Below, piece after piece: positions 1 to 11,035 of a DNA stretch of 64,000 nucleotides. The stretch's first letter is position 1. Every line of letters starts with the position of its first letter. The stretch comes from Streptomyces abyssalis (GTDB taxonomy: Bacteria > Actinomycetota > Actinomycetes > Streptomycetales > Streptomycetaceae), in contig NZ_LJGT01000037.1 of assembly GCF_001751365.1 (NCBI RefSeq), positions 862,796 to 926,795 of the forward strand, read 5' to 3'. The notes under the pieces were generated by a model. That model ran no database searches, was not told the origin of the DNA, and worked only from the letters and a program-made list of their open reading frames with translations. Made by a program: the position numbers and the translations under genes.

Positions 1-3000
1 GTCGGGATCAGCGTCGAGGTCGCCGGAGCACTGCACCCGGAGACCTTCGAGACGGCGTTCCGGCACGTCATCGCGGAATCCGAGGCGCTGCGGGCACGCT
101 TCACGGTGGGCCCCGACGGCGAACCCCGCCAGCACACGGGGCCGTTGCCGGAGTGGGGCGTGCCGTACGTCGACCTGAGCGGCGAACGGCATCCGCGCCG
201 TGCCGCGACGGCGTGGATGCGCGCCGACCTGGCACGGCACTTCGACCTGGAACGCGGACCGCTCTTCCGCGGCGCGCTGCTGAGGCTGTCCGCAAGCAGC
301 ACGTGCTGGTATCTGGGAGCACACCACCTGGTGCTGGACGGCTTCAGCTCCTCGCTCTTCTCCCGGCGGCTGAGCGGCGTTTACGCGGCCATGGAGAACG
401 GACAACCGCCCACGGCAGGGGAGTTCGGGCCGCTGAGCGCACTCCTGGACGACGAGGCCGCCTACCGGGCGTCGCCTGCTCACCTCGCGGACCGCGGCTT
501 CTGGCTGGGGCGCACGGCCGCCCGGCCCGGCCCCGGTGATCTCGCATGGACCTCCGCGCCGCGCGGGGACGAGGCGGACGCGCGGCACGCCGCCGCGGAC
601 GGACTCGCGCTGCGCCGCAGCGCGGTGCTCCCTCCGGGGGCGTGGCGGACGGTGCGGGACCAGGCCCGGCGGCTCGGCGTGCGGTGGCCCGTGCTGGTGA
701 CGGCCGCCGCAGCGCTGCACGTGTACGCCCGTACGGCAGGCGGGAATCGCGGTCGGATCGGCGATGGACGCGGCGGGGGCGAGGTGATGCTGGGCCTGCC
801 CGTCACCTCACGGACGGGCGAGACCGTACGCACCGTGCCGGGCATGGCATCCAACGTGCTGCCGCTGAGGCTGGCGGTCGACCCGGACAGGCCCGCGGCC
901 GAACTCGTACACGGCGTGGCCGCCGAGATGAAATCCGCGCTCGCCCACCAGCGCTACCGCTGCGAGGACCTGCGCCGCGACCTCGGACTGACGGGCGGGG
1001 GGCGGCTGTTCGGGCTGGCCGTGAACGTGCTGCCCTTCGACTACGGTCAGCAGTTCGCGGGACGGCCGATGGTCATGCGCAACGTCGCGATCGGCCCGGT
1101 CGAGGACCTGTCCCTCACCGTCCACCGGGACTCAGGCCACCGGGACTCACGCCACGCGCCGGACCCGGCATCGGCCGGCGGCGGAACGCTGCGCGTCGAA
1201 CTGGACGCGGATCCGGCCCGGTTCACGGAGGCCGAGGCGGCGGCCGAGGCACGGCGCTTCGTCCATCTGCTGCGCGGGCTCGTCCACGGGCCGGACCTGC
1301 CCGCCGGGCGGATCGACCCTCTGACGGGCGGTGAACGGCGGCTGTTCGTGCCGCGGGGCGCCGCCGTGCCGCATCAGCCGCGGCCGTCCCTGACCCTGCC
1401 GGAGCTGGTCGAGCGCTGGGCGGCGCGTACACCCCGGGCGGTGGCGGTCACCGCGGGGGAGACCCGGCTGACGTACGGAGAGCTCGACGCGCGCGCCAAC
1501 CGGCTCGCCCGATGGCTGATCCGGCGCGGCGCGGGCCCCGAGCGCATCGTCGCCGTACTGCTGCCGCGCTCGGCCGACCTGGTGACCGCGATCCTCGCAG
1601 TGTCGAAGACAGGTGCCGCCTATCTGCCGGTCGACCCCCGCTGGCCCGAGGAGCGTGTCCGTACGATCCTCGCCGACGCACAGCCCCTGCTGACCCTTTC
1701 GCCGGACGAACTCGACCGCGCCGAGGGCGAGTCGGCGGACCTGAGCCCCCGGACAGAGCACGGGCCCCCGGAGCCCCACACGCCTGATGCGACCGTCACC
1801 GACGCGGACCGGTGCGCGCCACTGACGCCGTCGCACGCCGCCTACGTCATCTACACCTCGGGTTCCACCGGCCGCCCCAAGGGCGTGGTGGTCTCCCACA
1901 GCAGCATCGTGACGCTCCTCGAGGACGCCGCGGCCCCGTTCGGCTTCGGCACCGACGACGTGTGGACGATGTTCCACTCATGCGCCTTCGACTTCTCGGT
2001 GTGGGAGATGTGGGGCGCCCTCGCACACGGCGGGCGACTGGTCGTCGTCGGCCACGACGTGAGCCGCTCGCCCCGCGCCTTCCTCGACCTGCTCGTCGCG
2101 GAGGGCGTGACCGTGCTCAACCAGACGCCCTCCGCATTCCTCTCCCTCGACCGCGCCGATGCCGAAGAACCGCGAGGCGGCCGTGAACCCGCCCTGCGAC
2201 TCGTCGTCTTCGGAGGCGAGGCCCTGCGCCCTGAGCTGCTGCGCCCATGGCGCGAGCGGCACGGTGCGTCCGCGCCCCGCATGGTCAACATGTACGGCAT
2301 CACCGAGACCACCGTGCATGCCACTCGGCTCGGCCTGGACGACCGTCATCTCGCCGGACGCGGCAGCCCGGTCGGGAAGGCCGTAGCCGGCACGCGTCTG
2401 TACGTGCTCGACGCCCGGCTGCGACCCGTGCCGCCCGGCACGACGGGCGAGCTGTACGTGGCGGGCGCCGGCGTCGCCCGCGGCTATCTCGGACGTCCGG
2501 GCCTGACCGCGTCACGCTTCGTCGCCGATCCGTTCGGGCCGCCCGGTTCGCGGCTCTACCGGTCCGGAGACCTGGTGCGGTGGCGTGCGGACGGCGGACT
2601 GGAGTACGCGGGACGAGCCGACGACCAGATGAAGGTGCGCGGCTTCCGCATCGAGCCCGGCGAGATCGAGACCGCCCTGGCAGGCGCCCCCGGTGTCGCG
2701 CACGCCGCTGTCGCCGCCAGGCAGGACGGCGACGGCGCGGCGCAGGAGGCCCGGCTGGTGGCCTACGTGGTTCCCGAGGGCGGCGCACCTCAACAGGGCC
2801 GCGCAGCCGGGCCGTTCGAGGACTCCGGTGCCGCCCTGCGCGAGCATCTGCGTCTCCGGCTGCCGGAGCATCTCCTGCCGTCGGTGTTCGTACGGCTGGA
2901 CCGGCTGCCCCTGACGGCCAACGGGAAGCTCGACAGGTCCGCCCTTCCCGCTCCGGCCGGGCGCGCGACGCCGCACACCGCGGCGGGGCGACAGCCGCAG

Positions 3001-6000
3001 AGCCCGCAGGAGCGGCATCTCGCCGCGCTGTACGCGGAGTTGCTCGGCGTCGGCGCCATCGGTGCGGACGACGGCTTCTTCGACCTCGGCGGCGACAGCC
3101 TCCGCGCCACACGCCTCGTCAGCAGGGTCCGCGGCGAACTGGACGCCGAGATCGACGTACGGGACGTGTTCGAGCACCCGACCGTCGCGGGGCTCGCCGC
3201 CCGGCTGCGGACAGGTGTGCCCGCTGTTGCCCTGGCCGCCGCCGACCCGGCCGGGGTGCGGCCGGCGAGCGTGCCTCTGTCGCACGCACAGCGCCGGCTG
3301 TGGTTCCAGCAGTCATTGACCGGACCGGACGCCTCGTACAACGTGCCGCTGGTGCTGCGGATGAGCGGCGACCTGGACAAGGACGCCCTGCACACCGCCC
3401 TCCTGGATGTGACCGGACGCCATGAGCCGCTGCGCACGGTCGTACGGACCGGCGCCGCGGGCCCGGAACAGCATGTGCTTCCGGAGGGAGAGGCCCGCGT
3501 ATGGCTGCCCGAGACCGAGACCGGGACCAGGACCGGGACCGGAGCGGACGGGCTCGACCAGGCTCTGGACGCCGCGGCCCGGCACGCCTTCCGGCTGGAG
3601 AGCGAACCGCCCCTGCGGGCCCAGCTGTTCTCCCCCCGCCCTCGGCCCGGAGACCCCGACGGGCCCGGCGAACACGTACTGCTTCTGCTGCTGCATCACA
3701 TCGCCTGCGACGCGGCCTCACTCGAACCGCTCCTCACCGACCTCGCCACGGCCTACGCCGCGCGCCGCGACGGGCGTGCGCCGCAGTGGGAGCCCCTGCC
3801 CGTCCGGTACGCCGACTACGCGCTGTGGCAGCGCACCGTCCTCGGCACGAGCACGAGCACGAGCACGAGCATGAGCACGGACAGGGACACGGACGCGGAC
3901 GCGGACACGGGCAGCGGCGGACCGGGACCCGACGGCAGCGGCCCCGCCGGCGCGCGGACCGCGGCCGGGCACGGCCTCGAACACTGGACGCGCGCACTGG
4001 AGGGCCTGCCACGGCGAATAGCCCTGCCCGCCGACCGGGCCCCCGACCCGGAGGACGCCGACAGCAGCGGCGACAGCGTCGAGCTGCGCATACCGGCCGG
4101 TGTGCACGCGCGGCTCGCGGATCTGGCCGCCTCGGAGCAGGCCAGCCTCTTCATGGTGGTGCACGCCGCGCTGGCCGCGCTGCTGACCCGGCTGGGCGCC
4201 GGTGACGACATACCCGTCGGCACCGCCGTGGAAGGGCGGACCGACGCGAGTCTGAACGGCCTCGTCGGCTTCTTCGTCAACACGGTCGTCCTGCGCACGG
4301 ACACCTCCCGCGCACCGACGTTCCGTGAACTGCTCTCCCGCGTACGGGAATCGGACCTCGCCGCGTTCGCACACCAGGACGTGCCCTTCGACCTGGTCGT
4401 CGAAGCGCTCAACCCCGAACGCAGCGCACCAGGACAGCCCCTGTTCCAGGTCATGCTGACGCTCACGCAGGCACCGCCGGAGCACGTCGCACTGCCCGGG
4501 CTGACGACCACGGTCGGTGCCGTCGGCACCGGTGCCGCCAAGTTCGACCTCTGCCTGAGCCTCTACGAGCACCGTGGTGCGGACGCCGGCTGCCTGGGAC
4601 TCGACGGGCGGCTCGAATACCGCAGCGCCCTCTTCGGCCACGGCACCGCCGAAGCGCTCGGCAGGCGCTTCGAACGGCTCCTGGAGGAGGTGTCCGCCGG
4701 CCCTGACACTCCCGTCCACCGGCTGGACGTCCTCGGTGGCAGGGAGCGGCACCGCTTGCTGGCCGAGTGGGGCACCGCCGGCGCCCTGCCCGGCTCCGCG
4801 CACCGCACCGTTCCGCAGCGATTCGCGGAGCAGGTGCACGCCACACCGCACGCGGTGGCCGTGCGCGCACCCGGCTCCGACGGCCAAGGGGCCCTGACGT
4901 ACGCCGAGTTGGACGCACGGTCCGAACGGCTCTCCCGGCGGCTCGCCGGCGCCGGGGTGGGAGCGGAGACGCCCGTCGCGGTCCTCATGGAGCGGTCCCC
5001 GGCCCTCGTCGTGACGCTGCTGGCGATCCTCCGGGCAGGAGGTGCGTACGTACCGCTGGACGCGCGGGCGCCACGTGCCCGGCAGGAGCAGGTCGTGGCC
5101 GAGTCGGGGGCGCCGCTGCTCCTGGTCGGCAACGGGCAGCAGAGCGGGGGCAGTTGGCCGGGAAATCCCCATGTACTGGAGGTGCAGGGAACCGCCGGCC
5201 CGGTGGAGGGCCGGGAGGACGGCGCGGCGCCCGGAGGCGGCGGGGGGCCTGCACCCGTGAGTGCTCCCGGCGGCCCCCCGGCCGGCCCGGCGGGACCGGC
5301 CGGTCTCGCCTACGTCATGTACACCTCGGGGTCGACCGGCGTGCCCAAGGGCGTGGCCGTCACTCACGCCGACATCGTCGCCCTGGCGCTCTGCCCGTCC
5401 CCGGGTGGCCAACGGGGCACGCCCCGGCGGACGTTGCTGCACTCGCCGCACTCCTTCGACGCCTCCACGTTCGAGATGTGGGCGCCGCTGCTGACCGGCG
5501 GAGAGGTCGTCGTCGCGCCGCCGGGCGAACTGGACGTGGTGACGCTGGAACAACTCCTCACCGCAGGACACGTGAACACCCTCTGGCTCACCGCGGGCCT
5601 TTTCCAGCTGGTCGCCGAGGAGAACCCGGCGGCCCTACGGGGGCTCGACGAGGTGTGGACCGGCGGCGACGTGGTCTCGCCACGCGCCGTCGGCGCGGTG
5701 CGCGCGCACTGCGCCGGCACCCGCGTGATCAACGGATACGGCCCGACCGAGACGACGGCCTTCGCCACCCGGCACGCCGTCGGCGACTCCGACGCGGACA
5801 GGCGCGGAAAGGACGGAACCGACTCGGGCACGGCCTCGGGCCCCGGCACGGGGGTGCCCATCGGAGGACCGCTCGACGGCATGCGCGTGTACGTCCTCGA
5901 CGAGGCCCTGCAGCCCGTACCGGAAGGCGTGGCCGGGGAGTTGTACGTGGCGGGCGCCGGTGTCGCACGCGGCTACCTTGGCCGGCCCGGCCTCACCGCG

Positions 6001-9000
6001 GAACGCTTCGTGGCTGATCCCTTCGCCCCCTTCGGCACCGCCGGAGCGCGCATGTACCGCACCGGCGACCTCGTGCGGTGGCTGCCCGGCGGAGTGCTGG
6101 GCTTCGTCGGCCGCGCCGACGGCCAGGTGAAGCTGCGCGGCTTCCGCATCGAGACGGGAGAGGTCGAGGCTGTGCTCGCGGGACACTGCGGAGCGGGTCA
6201 GGTCGCCGTCGTCGCCCGCGACGAACCAGGGCCCGGAGGCGACGGGCCGGGCGAACGGCGCCTGGTCGCCTACCTGGTGCCCGCCGACGGACAGGCGGCG
6301 GACACCGTCGACTGGGAGGCCCTGCGGGAACACGCCGGGCGGCTGCTGCCGGACTACATGGTTCCCACCGCGCACGTCGTGCTGGAGCGCCTGCCCCTGA
6401 CCCGCAACGGAAAGCTCGACCGTGCCGCGCTGCCCGTACCCACGCGTCCCGTGCCCGTTGGCGCAGGCGCCGCCCCGGGAACCGAGCGGGAGCGCGTGCT
6501 CTGCGACATCGTCGCCGGACTGCTGCGCCTGCCGTCCGCCGGCGTCACCGACGGATTCTTCGACATGGGCGGCGACAGCATCACGGCGATCCAGCTCGTC
6601 AGCCGGGCACGCTCGGCCGGACTGCGCTTCAGCGTGCGCGACGTCTTCAAGCACCCCACGGTCGCCGAACTGGCCACCGTCGCCCAGGAGATCAAGCGCC
6701 GCAGTCCCCGAGCCGGACCCGTGGACACGGCCGCAGGGGACACGAGCACCGCCGGTGCGGACGCGGCCCGTGAAGCGGACGGCGAAGCCGCAGCCTCGGC
6801 GGCCGTGGCGGAGGCGTGCGGCCCGGTGCCGCTCACCCCGGTCATGCACTGGTGGCGCGAACACGGCGGCGAGACCACGAGGTTCAGCCAGCACATGACG
6901 CTGCGTGCCCCACTCGGTCTGACACGGCAACGGCTCACCGCGGCGGTGCAGGCGTTGCTCGACCACCACCACGCGCTCCGGCTGCGGTTCGCGGCGCCGC
7001 AGGGGCCCGGGGAGCACGCCGGGCCGTGGACGCTCGAAGTGCCGCCGCCGGGTGCCGTGCGGGCCGAGGACTGCGTCCGGTACGTCGGCTCGCGGGACGG
7101 CGTCAGGCACGAGAGCGATCACGGAAGGGAGCTTTCCGAGGCGGTGCGCGCGGCGCAGGAACGGCTGGACCCGCGGGCGGGGCGGATGCTCCAGGCCGTC
7201 TTCGTCGACCGTGGCCCCGAACGCCCGGGACGTGTCGTGCTCGTCGTGCACCACTTCGCCGTCGACGGCGTCTCCTGGCGCATCCTGCTGCCCGACCTCG
7301 CCTCCGCGTACCACGCCGTGGCAGCCGGGAGGCGGCCCGAACTGCCGCCCGCGACAACGTCGTTCAGGCAGTGGGCCCGGCTCCTGGCCCGCCAGGGCGA
7401 GGAGGGCGCACGCAAGGACGAGACGGCACTGTGGTCGTCGGCCCTGCCCGGGGCCGGCCCGGCGCATGCGGACACCGCAGCCCGCGCGCCCGCGGGAACG
7501 GGAACCGGCCTTGCGGCAACCGGCCCTGCGGGAGCGGGCCTTGTGGGACCGGCCCCCGCGGGAGCGGGCACCGGCGTGGAACGGCTGCGGGTGACGATGC
7601 CTCCGGGGCGCACGCGTGCACTGCTGACCGAGGTCGGTGCCGCCTTCCACTGCGGAGCGGAGCCAGTCCTGCTCACCGGCTTCACGCTCGCCATGGAGGA
7701 GTGGCGCCGCAGACGCGGGCTCGCTCCCGGCGACGTCGTGCTCGACCTCGAGTCGCACGGCCGCCCGGACGGGGACGGCACCGCCGGCGCCGACGGGGAG
7801 GAAGGCGTCGAACTCTCCCGTACCGTCGGCTGGTTCACCAGCGTCCACCCGGTACGGTTCGAGTCCACCGGATGCGACTGGGGCGACGTGTGGAACGCGA
7901 CCCCGGCGCTCGGGCAGGCGCTCAAGCGGGTGAAGGAGCGGCTGCGGGCCGTCCCGGAGCGAGGCGTGGGCTACGGAGTCCTGCGGTACCTCGACCCCCG
8001 TACTGGTCCAGGGCTGGCCGGACTCGGCACCCCGCAGCTCGGGTTCAACTACCTCGGCCGCTTCGGTGCCGCGGACGACGCGGACTTCTCGCCCGCGGAC
8101 GCCGGCGGCGGCTTCGCCGGCGGCGACCACGCGGACAGCGACCGGAACGGCCACGCGGACAGCGACCGGACCGGCCAGGCGGACCTGCCGGACCGCCGGG
8201 ACGAAGGCGGCACCGGGACGCACGCGGCGCTGCCCGGCGGCCACCTCATCGACGTCAACTCGCTGACGGCGGACGGCTCCGACGGCCCTGTGCTGAGCGC
8301 CGAATGGTCGTGGGCCGCAGGGGTGTTCCGTCGCGCGGAGATACGGGAGCTGGCCGACCTGTGGTTCAGCGCCCTGTACGCGCTGGTGGCGCATGCGGCC
8401 TCTCCCGGCGCGGGCGGCCGCAGCCCCTCCGACCTGCCGCTGACCGGGCTGCGGCAGGTGGAGGTCGACCGGCTGGAGGAGAGCTACCCGCACCTGACGG
8501 ACGTACTGCCGCTGACGTCCCTCCAACAGGGCCTGGTTTTCCACTCGTTGTTCGCCCCTGGCAGCCCGGACGTGTACCAGGCGCAGATCGTGCTCCGGCT
8601 GCGGGACGAGCCGGACGCCGACGCGATGCGCGCCGCCGCGAGAGCGCTGCTGGAACGCCACCCGAACCTCGGAGCGGCCTTCGTGCACCAGGATCTGCTC
8701 CGCCCCGTGCAGGTCCTGCAGCGCACCGTCGAACCGCCGTGGCGCGAAGTCGACGTGACAGGAGTGGCCGCCGGACGCCGCGAGGCGGTGATCCGGCGCC
8801 TCCTCCACGCGGACCTGCGCCGCCGGTTCACCCTGGACCGGCCGCCGCTGATGCGGTTCAGCCTCTTGCGCTGCGGGGAGAGCGACCACCGGCTCGTGCT
8901 CACCAATCACCATCTGCTGCTCGACGGCTGGTCGATGCCGCTGCTCGTGCGCGAACTGTTCGCCCTGTACGCCGTGCACGCGGGCAGCGCCGCACGGACC

Positions 9001-9801
9001 TCTCTCCCCGCGGTCACCCCGTACCGCGAACACCTCGCCGTGCTGGCCCGCCTTGACGAGGATGCCGCCCGTGCGGCCTGGCAGGAAGCGCTCGACGGCG
9101 TCGACGCCGCGACCAGGCTGACCGGAGGCGAGATCAGCGCGGGAGCCGTGCCGCCGCAGCCCTTGCACATCGTGCTCCCGGACGAGACGACCGCGGCCCT
9201 GCGCCGTACCGCGGCAAACGGCGGCCTCACCCTCAGCAACGTGCTCCTCGCGGCGTGGGCGCTGCTGCTCGCCCGCTCCTGCGGGACGCGCGACGTGCTC
9301 TTCGGTACGACCGTCTCCGGACGGAGGCCCGAAGTCGCGGGCATGGAGTCGATGATCGGCCTGTTCATCAACACCGTTCCGGTGCGGCTCACGGTCGATC
9401 CGGGAGAGACCGTCCAGGAGCTGCTGGCCCGCTTCCAGCAGGAGCAGGCCCGCATGCTGCCACACCACCACCTGGGTCTGGGCGACATCCAACGCATCGC
9501 GGGGCGGCGGGAGTTGTTCGACACCCACGTGGTCTTCGAGAACTATCCGCTGGACCGGTCCGGTCTCGAGGAGCCCGTGCCGGGCCTCCGCGTCGAGGCC
9601 GTCGAGGGCCGGGACGCCGCCCACTACCCGCTCACACTGGTGGCGTTCGCCGGTGAGGGAGGTCTCGCCCTGCGCTTCGACTACCGCCCCGACGTCCTGG
9701 ACCGGGCACGCGCCGAGACGATCGCCGCCGGCCTTCAGCGCATCCTCACGGCCGTCGCCGCCAGGGACACGGTGCCCGTGGCGGACGTGCTCTCCGGCTG
9801 A
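1..9801 (+). CDS. Non-ribosomal peptide synthetase, two modules plus terminal C domain (5' partial)
   Basis: The frame is open from base 1, so the start and roughly the first 35-60 codons lie outside the window. Domains in order: C1 (1-1320, HHLVLDG at 322-342, EntF-like), A1 (1390-2960), PCP1 (Ser codon 3097), C2 (3260-4730, HHIACDA at 3694-3714, with Ala where the motif normally has Gly), A2 (4800-6440), PCP2 (GGDSI, Ser codon 6577), an epimerisation domain (6820-8420, [10 protein letters not shown] at 7249, then FNYLGRF), and a DCL-type C3 (8480-9770, HHLLLDGWS at 8908). Aligning by eye to GrsA, the A1 pocket reads D-F-W-N-V-G-M-V-H-K, close to the Thr code. A2 reads D-A-F-W-W-G-G-A-F-K, nearest to Val. 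The inferred product segment is acyl/aryl-Thr-D-Val. The chain stops at the normal C-A linker with no thioesterase and no following A domain, so another protein must continue or release the peptide. Confidence 0.95.
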   Translation, partial: VGISVEVAGALHPETFETAFRHVIAESEALRARFTVGPDGEPRQHTGPLPEWGVPYVDLSGERHPRRAATAWMRADLARHFDLERGPLFRGALLRLSASSTCWYLGAHHLVLDGFSSSLFSRRLSGVYAAMENGQPPTAGEFGPLSALLDDEAAYRASPAHLADRGFWLGRTAARPGPGDLAWTSAPRGDEADARHAAADGLALRRSAVLPPGAWRTVRDQARRLGVRWPVLVTAAAALHVYARTAGGNRGRIGDGRGGGEVMLGLPVTSRTGETVRTVPGMASNVLPLRLAVDPDRPAAELVHGVAAEMKSALAHQRYRCEDLRRDLGLTGGGRLFGLAVNVLPFDYGQQFAGRPMVMRNVAIGPVEDLSLTVHRDSGHRDSRHAPDPASAGGGTLRVELDADPARFTEAEAAAEARRFVHLLRGLVHGPDLPAGRIDPLTGGERRLFVPRGAAVPHQPRPSLTLPELVERWAARTPRAVAVTAGETRLTYGELDARANRLARWLIRRGAGPERIVAVLLPRSADLVTAILAVSKTGAAYLPVDPRWPEERVRTILADAQPLLTLSPDELDRAEGESADLSPRTEHGPPEPHTPDATVTDADRCAPLTPSHAAYVIYTSGSTGRPKGVVVSHSSIVTLLEDAAAPFGFGTDDVWTMFHSCAFDFSVWEMWGALAHGGRLVVVGHDVSRSPRAFLDLLVAEGVTVLNQTPSAFLSLDRADAEEPRGGREPALRLVVFGGEALRPELLRPWRERHGASAPRMVNMYGITETTVHATRLGLDDRHLAGRGSPVGKAVAGTRLYVLDARLRPVPPGTTGELYVAGAGVARGYLGRPGLTASRFVADPFGPPGSRLYRSGDLVRWRADGGLEYAGRADDQMKVRGFRIEPGEIETALAGAPGVAHAAVAARQDGDGAAQEARLVAYVVPEGGAPQQGRAAGPFEDSGAALREHLRLRLPEHLLPSVFVRLDRLPLTANGKLDRSALPAPAGRATPHTAAGRQPQSPQERHLAALYAELLGVGAIGADDGFFDLGGDSLRATRLVSRVRGELDAEIDVRDVFEHPTVAGLAARLRTGVPAVALAAADPAGVRPASVPLSHAQRRLWFQQSLTGPDASYNVPLVLRMSGDLDKDALHTALLDVTGRHEPLRTVVRTGAAGPEQHVLPEGEARVWLPETETGTRTGTGADGLDQALDAAARHAFRLESEPPLRAQLFSPRPRPGDPDGPGEHVLLLLLHHIACDAASLEPLLTDLATAYAARRDGRAPQWEPLPVRYADYALWQRTVLGTSTSTSTSMSTDRDTDADADTGSGGPGPDGSGPAGARTAAGHGLEHWTRALEGLPRRIALPADRAPDPEDADSSGDSVELRIPAGVHARLADLAASEQASLFMVVHAALAALLTRLGAGDDIPVGTAVEGRTDASLNGLVGFFVNTVVLRTDTSRAPTFRELLSRVRESDLAAFAHQDVPFDLVVEALNPERSAPGQPLFQVMLTLTQAPPEHVALPGLTTTVGAVGTGAAKFDLCLSLYEHRGADAGCLGLDGRLEYRSALFGHGTAEALGRRFERLLEEVSAGPDTPVHRLDVLGGRERHRLLAEWGTAGALPGSAHRTVPQRFAEQVHATPHAVAVRAPGSDGQGALTYAELDARSERLSRRLAGAGVGAETPVAVLMERSPALVVTLLAILRAGGAYVPLDARAPRARQEQVVAESGAPLLLVGNGQQSGGSWPGNPHVLEVQGTAGPVEGREDGAAPGGGGGPAPVSAPGGPPAGPAGPAGLAYVMYTSGSTGVPKGVAVTHADIVALALCPSPGGQRGTPRRTLLHSPHSFDASTFEMWAPLLTGGEVVVAPPGELDVVTLEQLLTAGHVNTLWLTAGLFQLVAEENPAALRGLDEVWTGGDVVSPRAVGAVRAHCAGTRVINGYGPTETTAFATRHAVGDSDADRRGKDGTDSGTASGPGTGVPIGGPLDGMRVYVLDEALQPVPEGVAGELYVAGAGVARGYLGRPGLTAERFVADPFAPFGTAGARMYRTGDLVRWLPGGVLGFVGRADGQVKLRGFRIETGEVEAVLAGHCGAGQVAVVARDEPGPGGDGPGERRLVAYLVPADGQAADTVDWEALREHAGRLLPDYMVPTAHVVLERLPLTRNGKLDRAALPVPTRPVPVGAGAAPGTERERVLCDIVAGLLRLPSAGVTDGFFDMGGDSITAIQLVSRARSAGLRFSVRDVFKHPTVAELATVAQEIKRRSPRAGPVDTAAGDTSTAGADAAREADGEAAASAAVAEACGPVPLTPVMHWWREHGGETTRFSQHMTLRAPLGLTRQRLTAAVQALLDHHHALRLRFAAPQGPGEHAGPWTLEVPPPGAVRAEDCVRYVGSRDGVRHESDHGRELSEAVRAAQERLDPRAGRMLQAVFVDRGPERPGRVVLVVHHFAVDGVSWRILLPDLASAYHAVAAGRRPELPPATTSFRQWARLLARQGEEGARKDETALWSSALPGAGPAHADTAARAPAGTGTGLAATGPAGAGLVGPAPAGAGTGVERLRVTMPPGRTRALLTEVGAAFHCGAEPVLLTGFTLAMEEWRRRRGLAPGDVVLDLESHGRPDGDGTAGADGEEGVELSRTVGWFTSVHPVRFESTGCDWGDVWNATPALGQALKRVKERLRAVPERGVGYGVLRYLDPRTGPGLAGLGTPQLGFNYLGRFGAADDADFSPADAGGGFAGGDHADSDRNGHADSDRTGQADLPDRRDEGGTGTHAALPGGHLIDVNSLTADGSDGPVLSAEWSWAAGVFRRAEIRELADLWFSALYALVAHAASPGAGGRSPSDLPLTGLRQVEVDRLEESYPHLTDVLPLTSLQQGLVFHSLFAPGSPDVYQAQIVLRLRDEPDADAMRAAARALLERHPNLGAAFVHQDLLRPVQVLQRTVEPPWREVDVTGVAAGRREAVIRRLLHADLRRRFTLDRPPLMRFSLLRCGESDHRLVLTNHHLLLDGWSMPLLVRELFALYAVHAGSAARTSLPAVTPYREHLAVLARLDEDAARAAWQEALDGVDAATRLTGGEISAGAVPPQPLHIVLPDETTAALRRTAANGGLTLSNVLLAAWALLLARSCGTRDVLFGTTVSGRRPEVAGMESMIGLFINTVPVRLTVDPGETVQELLARFQQEQARMLPHHHLGLGDIQRIAGRRELFDTHVVFENYPLDRSGLEEPVPGLRVEAVEGRDAAHYPLTLVAFAGEGGLALRFDYRPDVLDRARAETIAAGLQRILTAVAARDTVPVADVLSG
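3511..3540 (+). repeat. In-frame hexanucleotide repeat in NRPS C2 domain
   Basis: Five consecutive 6-base units of the form (G/A)(A/G)GACC encode alternating Glu/Gly/Arg-Thr residues in a loop region of C2. The repeat keeps the frame. It looks like slippage expansion in a surface loop of the domain. Confidence 0.7.
3845..3912 (+). repeat. In-frame GCACGA-type hexanucleotide repeat in NRPS C2
   Basis: About eleven degenerate 6-base units begin with four perfect GCACGA copies and drift to ACGCGG and ACACGG. They encode a Ser-Thr run followed by an Asp-rich run ([10 protein letters not shown], then [10 protein letters not shown]). The stretch lies after the 'YADYALWQR' block of C2, where most C domains have only a short linker. 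Length variation between strains would be expected. Confidence 0.8.
7511..7570 (+). repeat. Degenerate 15-bp repeats in NRPS E domain loop
   Basis: Four degenerate 15-base units encode [15 protein letters not shown] and PAGAG inside the epimerisation domain, between the 'ETALWSS' block and the next conserved strand. They add a flexible Gly/Ala/Pro loop. Confidence 0.55.
8131..8178 (+). repeat. 24-bp tandem duplication in NRPS E domain
   Basis: Two adjacent 24-base copies (8131-8154 and 8155-8178) differ at two positions and encode ADSDRNGH then ADSDRTGQ. They sit just after the FNYLGRF motif, in a loop before the last part of the E domain. The near identity suggests a recent duplication. Confidence 0.8.
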
Positions 9802-9872
9802 GAAGAAGACCGGTGGCGTCGGCGGGACGCCGTTCGCGTGCGGCGGGACTGGGGCCAGAGGGCCGGAATATT

Positions 9873-9888
9873 TGAAGCGTAAACTTCA
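9873..9888. promoter_or_regulatory. Candidate operator upstream of the pirin gene
   Basis: A perfect inverted repeat, TGAAG-N6-CTTCA, sits in an AT-rich island inside otherwise GC-rich sequence, 52 bp before the pirin start. It could be a repressor or activator site. No matching regulator gene was identified. Confidence 0.45.
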
Positions 9889-9940
9889 TTGTCGAGGGTG
9901 CACCAGTTCTCTGGCAGTCTCTGGCATCCAGGAGGTCACC

Positions 9941-10966
9941 ATGCCGGCCGTCACCGCAGACACCTTCACCCTGCCGCGCGTCCCGTCCCCCGCCGGCGGG
10001 AGCACCCGGTGGCGGGGCGTCGTCAGGACGGTCACCGCCCGCAGGCAGCTCGAAGGCGAGGGCTTCGAGGTCCGGCGGCCCTTCCCCGGCATGGACCTCT
10101 CCGCCGCGGACCCGTTCTTGCTGCTCGACCACCTCGGCGCGGTGGAGTACGGGCCGGGCGAAGCCAAGGGCGCCCCCTGGCACCCGCACCGCGGCTTCGA
10201 GACAGTGACCTACATGCTCGACGGCGCGTTCGAGCACACCGACTCCACCGGTGGCGGCGGCCTGATCACCGAAGGCGCCACCCAGTGGATGACCGCGGGC
10301 GCCGGCGTGCTGCACTCCGAGCTGCCCCCGCAGGACTTCGTCGCCAAGGGCGGCCTCTTCCACGGAGTCCAGCTGTGGGTCAATCTGCCCAAGTCCCTGA
10401 AGTGGACGCCCGCCCAGTACCAGGACATCACCGCGGGAGAGACGGTCCTGCTCTCCAGCGACGACGGCGGAAGCCTGCTGCGCGTCATCGCGGGTGACCT
10501 CGCCGGACACCGCGGCCCCGGCGTGACCCGCACCCCCATCTCCTACGTCCATGCCACCGTCAGCCCCGGCGCGCGGCTCGCACTGCCCTGGCCCCCGGAA
10601 TTCAACGCCCTGGTCTACGTACTGGCCGGGCGCGGCACCGTCGGCACGGAGCGGCGGCCGCTGGAAGAAGGGCAGCTCGCAGTCCTCGGCCCCGGTGAGG
10701 CCCTGTCCCTGCAGTCGGCGGACGGCCAGGACTACAACGGCAGCCGCACCGGCTGGGAGGTGCTGCTTCTCGGCGGGCTGCCGATCCGCGAACCGATCGC
10801 CCGTTACGGGCCGTTCGTGATGAACACCAAGGCGGAGATCGTCCAGGCGGTGGAGGACTTCCAGAACGGCCGCCTCGGCAGTACCGCACCCCGGCCCGTG
10901 CCCCACCGCACCACCACCGACACGGCCCTGGGCGGCGAGGACGCCACGGAGGAGGAGCCCGGGTGA
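9941..10966 (+). CDS. Pirin family protein
   Basis: 341 residues, bicupin. The first cupin shows the pirin metal-site pattern: HPHRGFETV gives the His-x-His pair and GVLHSE gives the third His and the Glu. Pirins bind Fe or another metal; some have quercetinase activity and others act as redox-sensitive cofactors, so the exact role is open. The ATG at 9941 is chosen over an in-frame start about 290 bp upstream because GGAGG lies at 9931-9935 and the family begins here; the longer frame overlaps the NRPS. It is separated from the NRPS by 139 bp with its own candidate operator, so it is probably transcribed separately. Confidence 0.9.
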   Translation: MPAVTADTFTLPRVPSPAGGSTRWRGVVRTVTARRQLEGEGFEVRRPFPGMDLSAADPFLLLDHLGAVEYGPGEAKGAPWHPHRGFETVTYMLDGAFEHTDSTGGGGLITEGATQWMTAGAGVLHSELPPQDFVAKGGLFHGVQLWVNLPKSLKWTPAQYQDITAGETVLLSSDDGGSLLRVIAGDLAGHRGPGVTRTPISYVHATVSPGARLALPWPPEFNALVYVLAGRGTVGTERRPLEEGQLAVLGPGEALSLQSADGQDYNGSRTGWEVLLLGGLPIREPIARYGPFVMNTKAEIVQAVEDFQNGRLGSTAPRPVPHRTTTDTALGGEDATEEEPG

Positions 10967-11035
10967 CGCCCCGTCAGAGCCCACGCACGCCCCCGTACCC
11001 CGCACCTGGCCGTCTCCGGGCCTCGGCCGCAGGGC

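Noticed and set aside
5635-9624. 1329-codon open frame antisense to the NRPS
   Set aside because: The sense strand encodes complete A, PCP, E and C domains with all motifs. The antisense frame is open because of the strong GC third-position bias and shows no recognisable domain.
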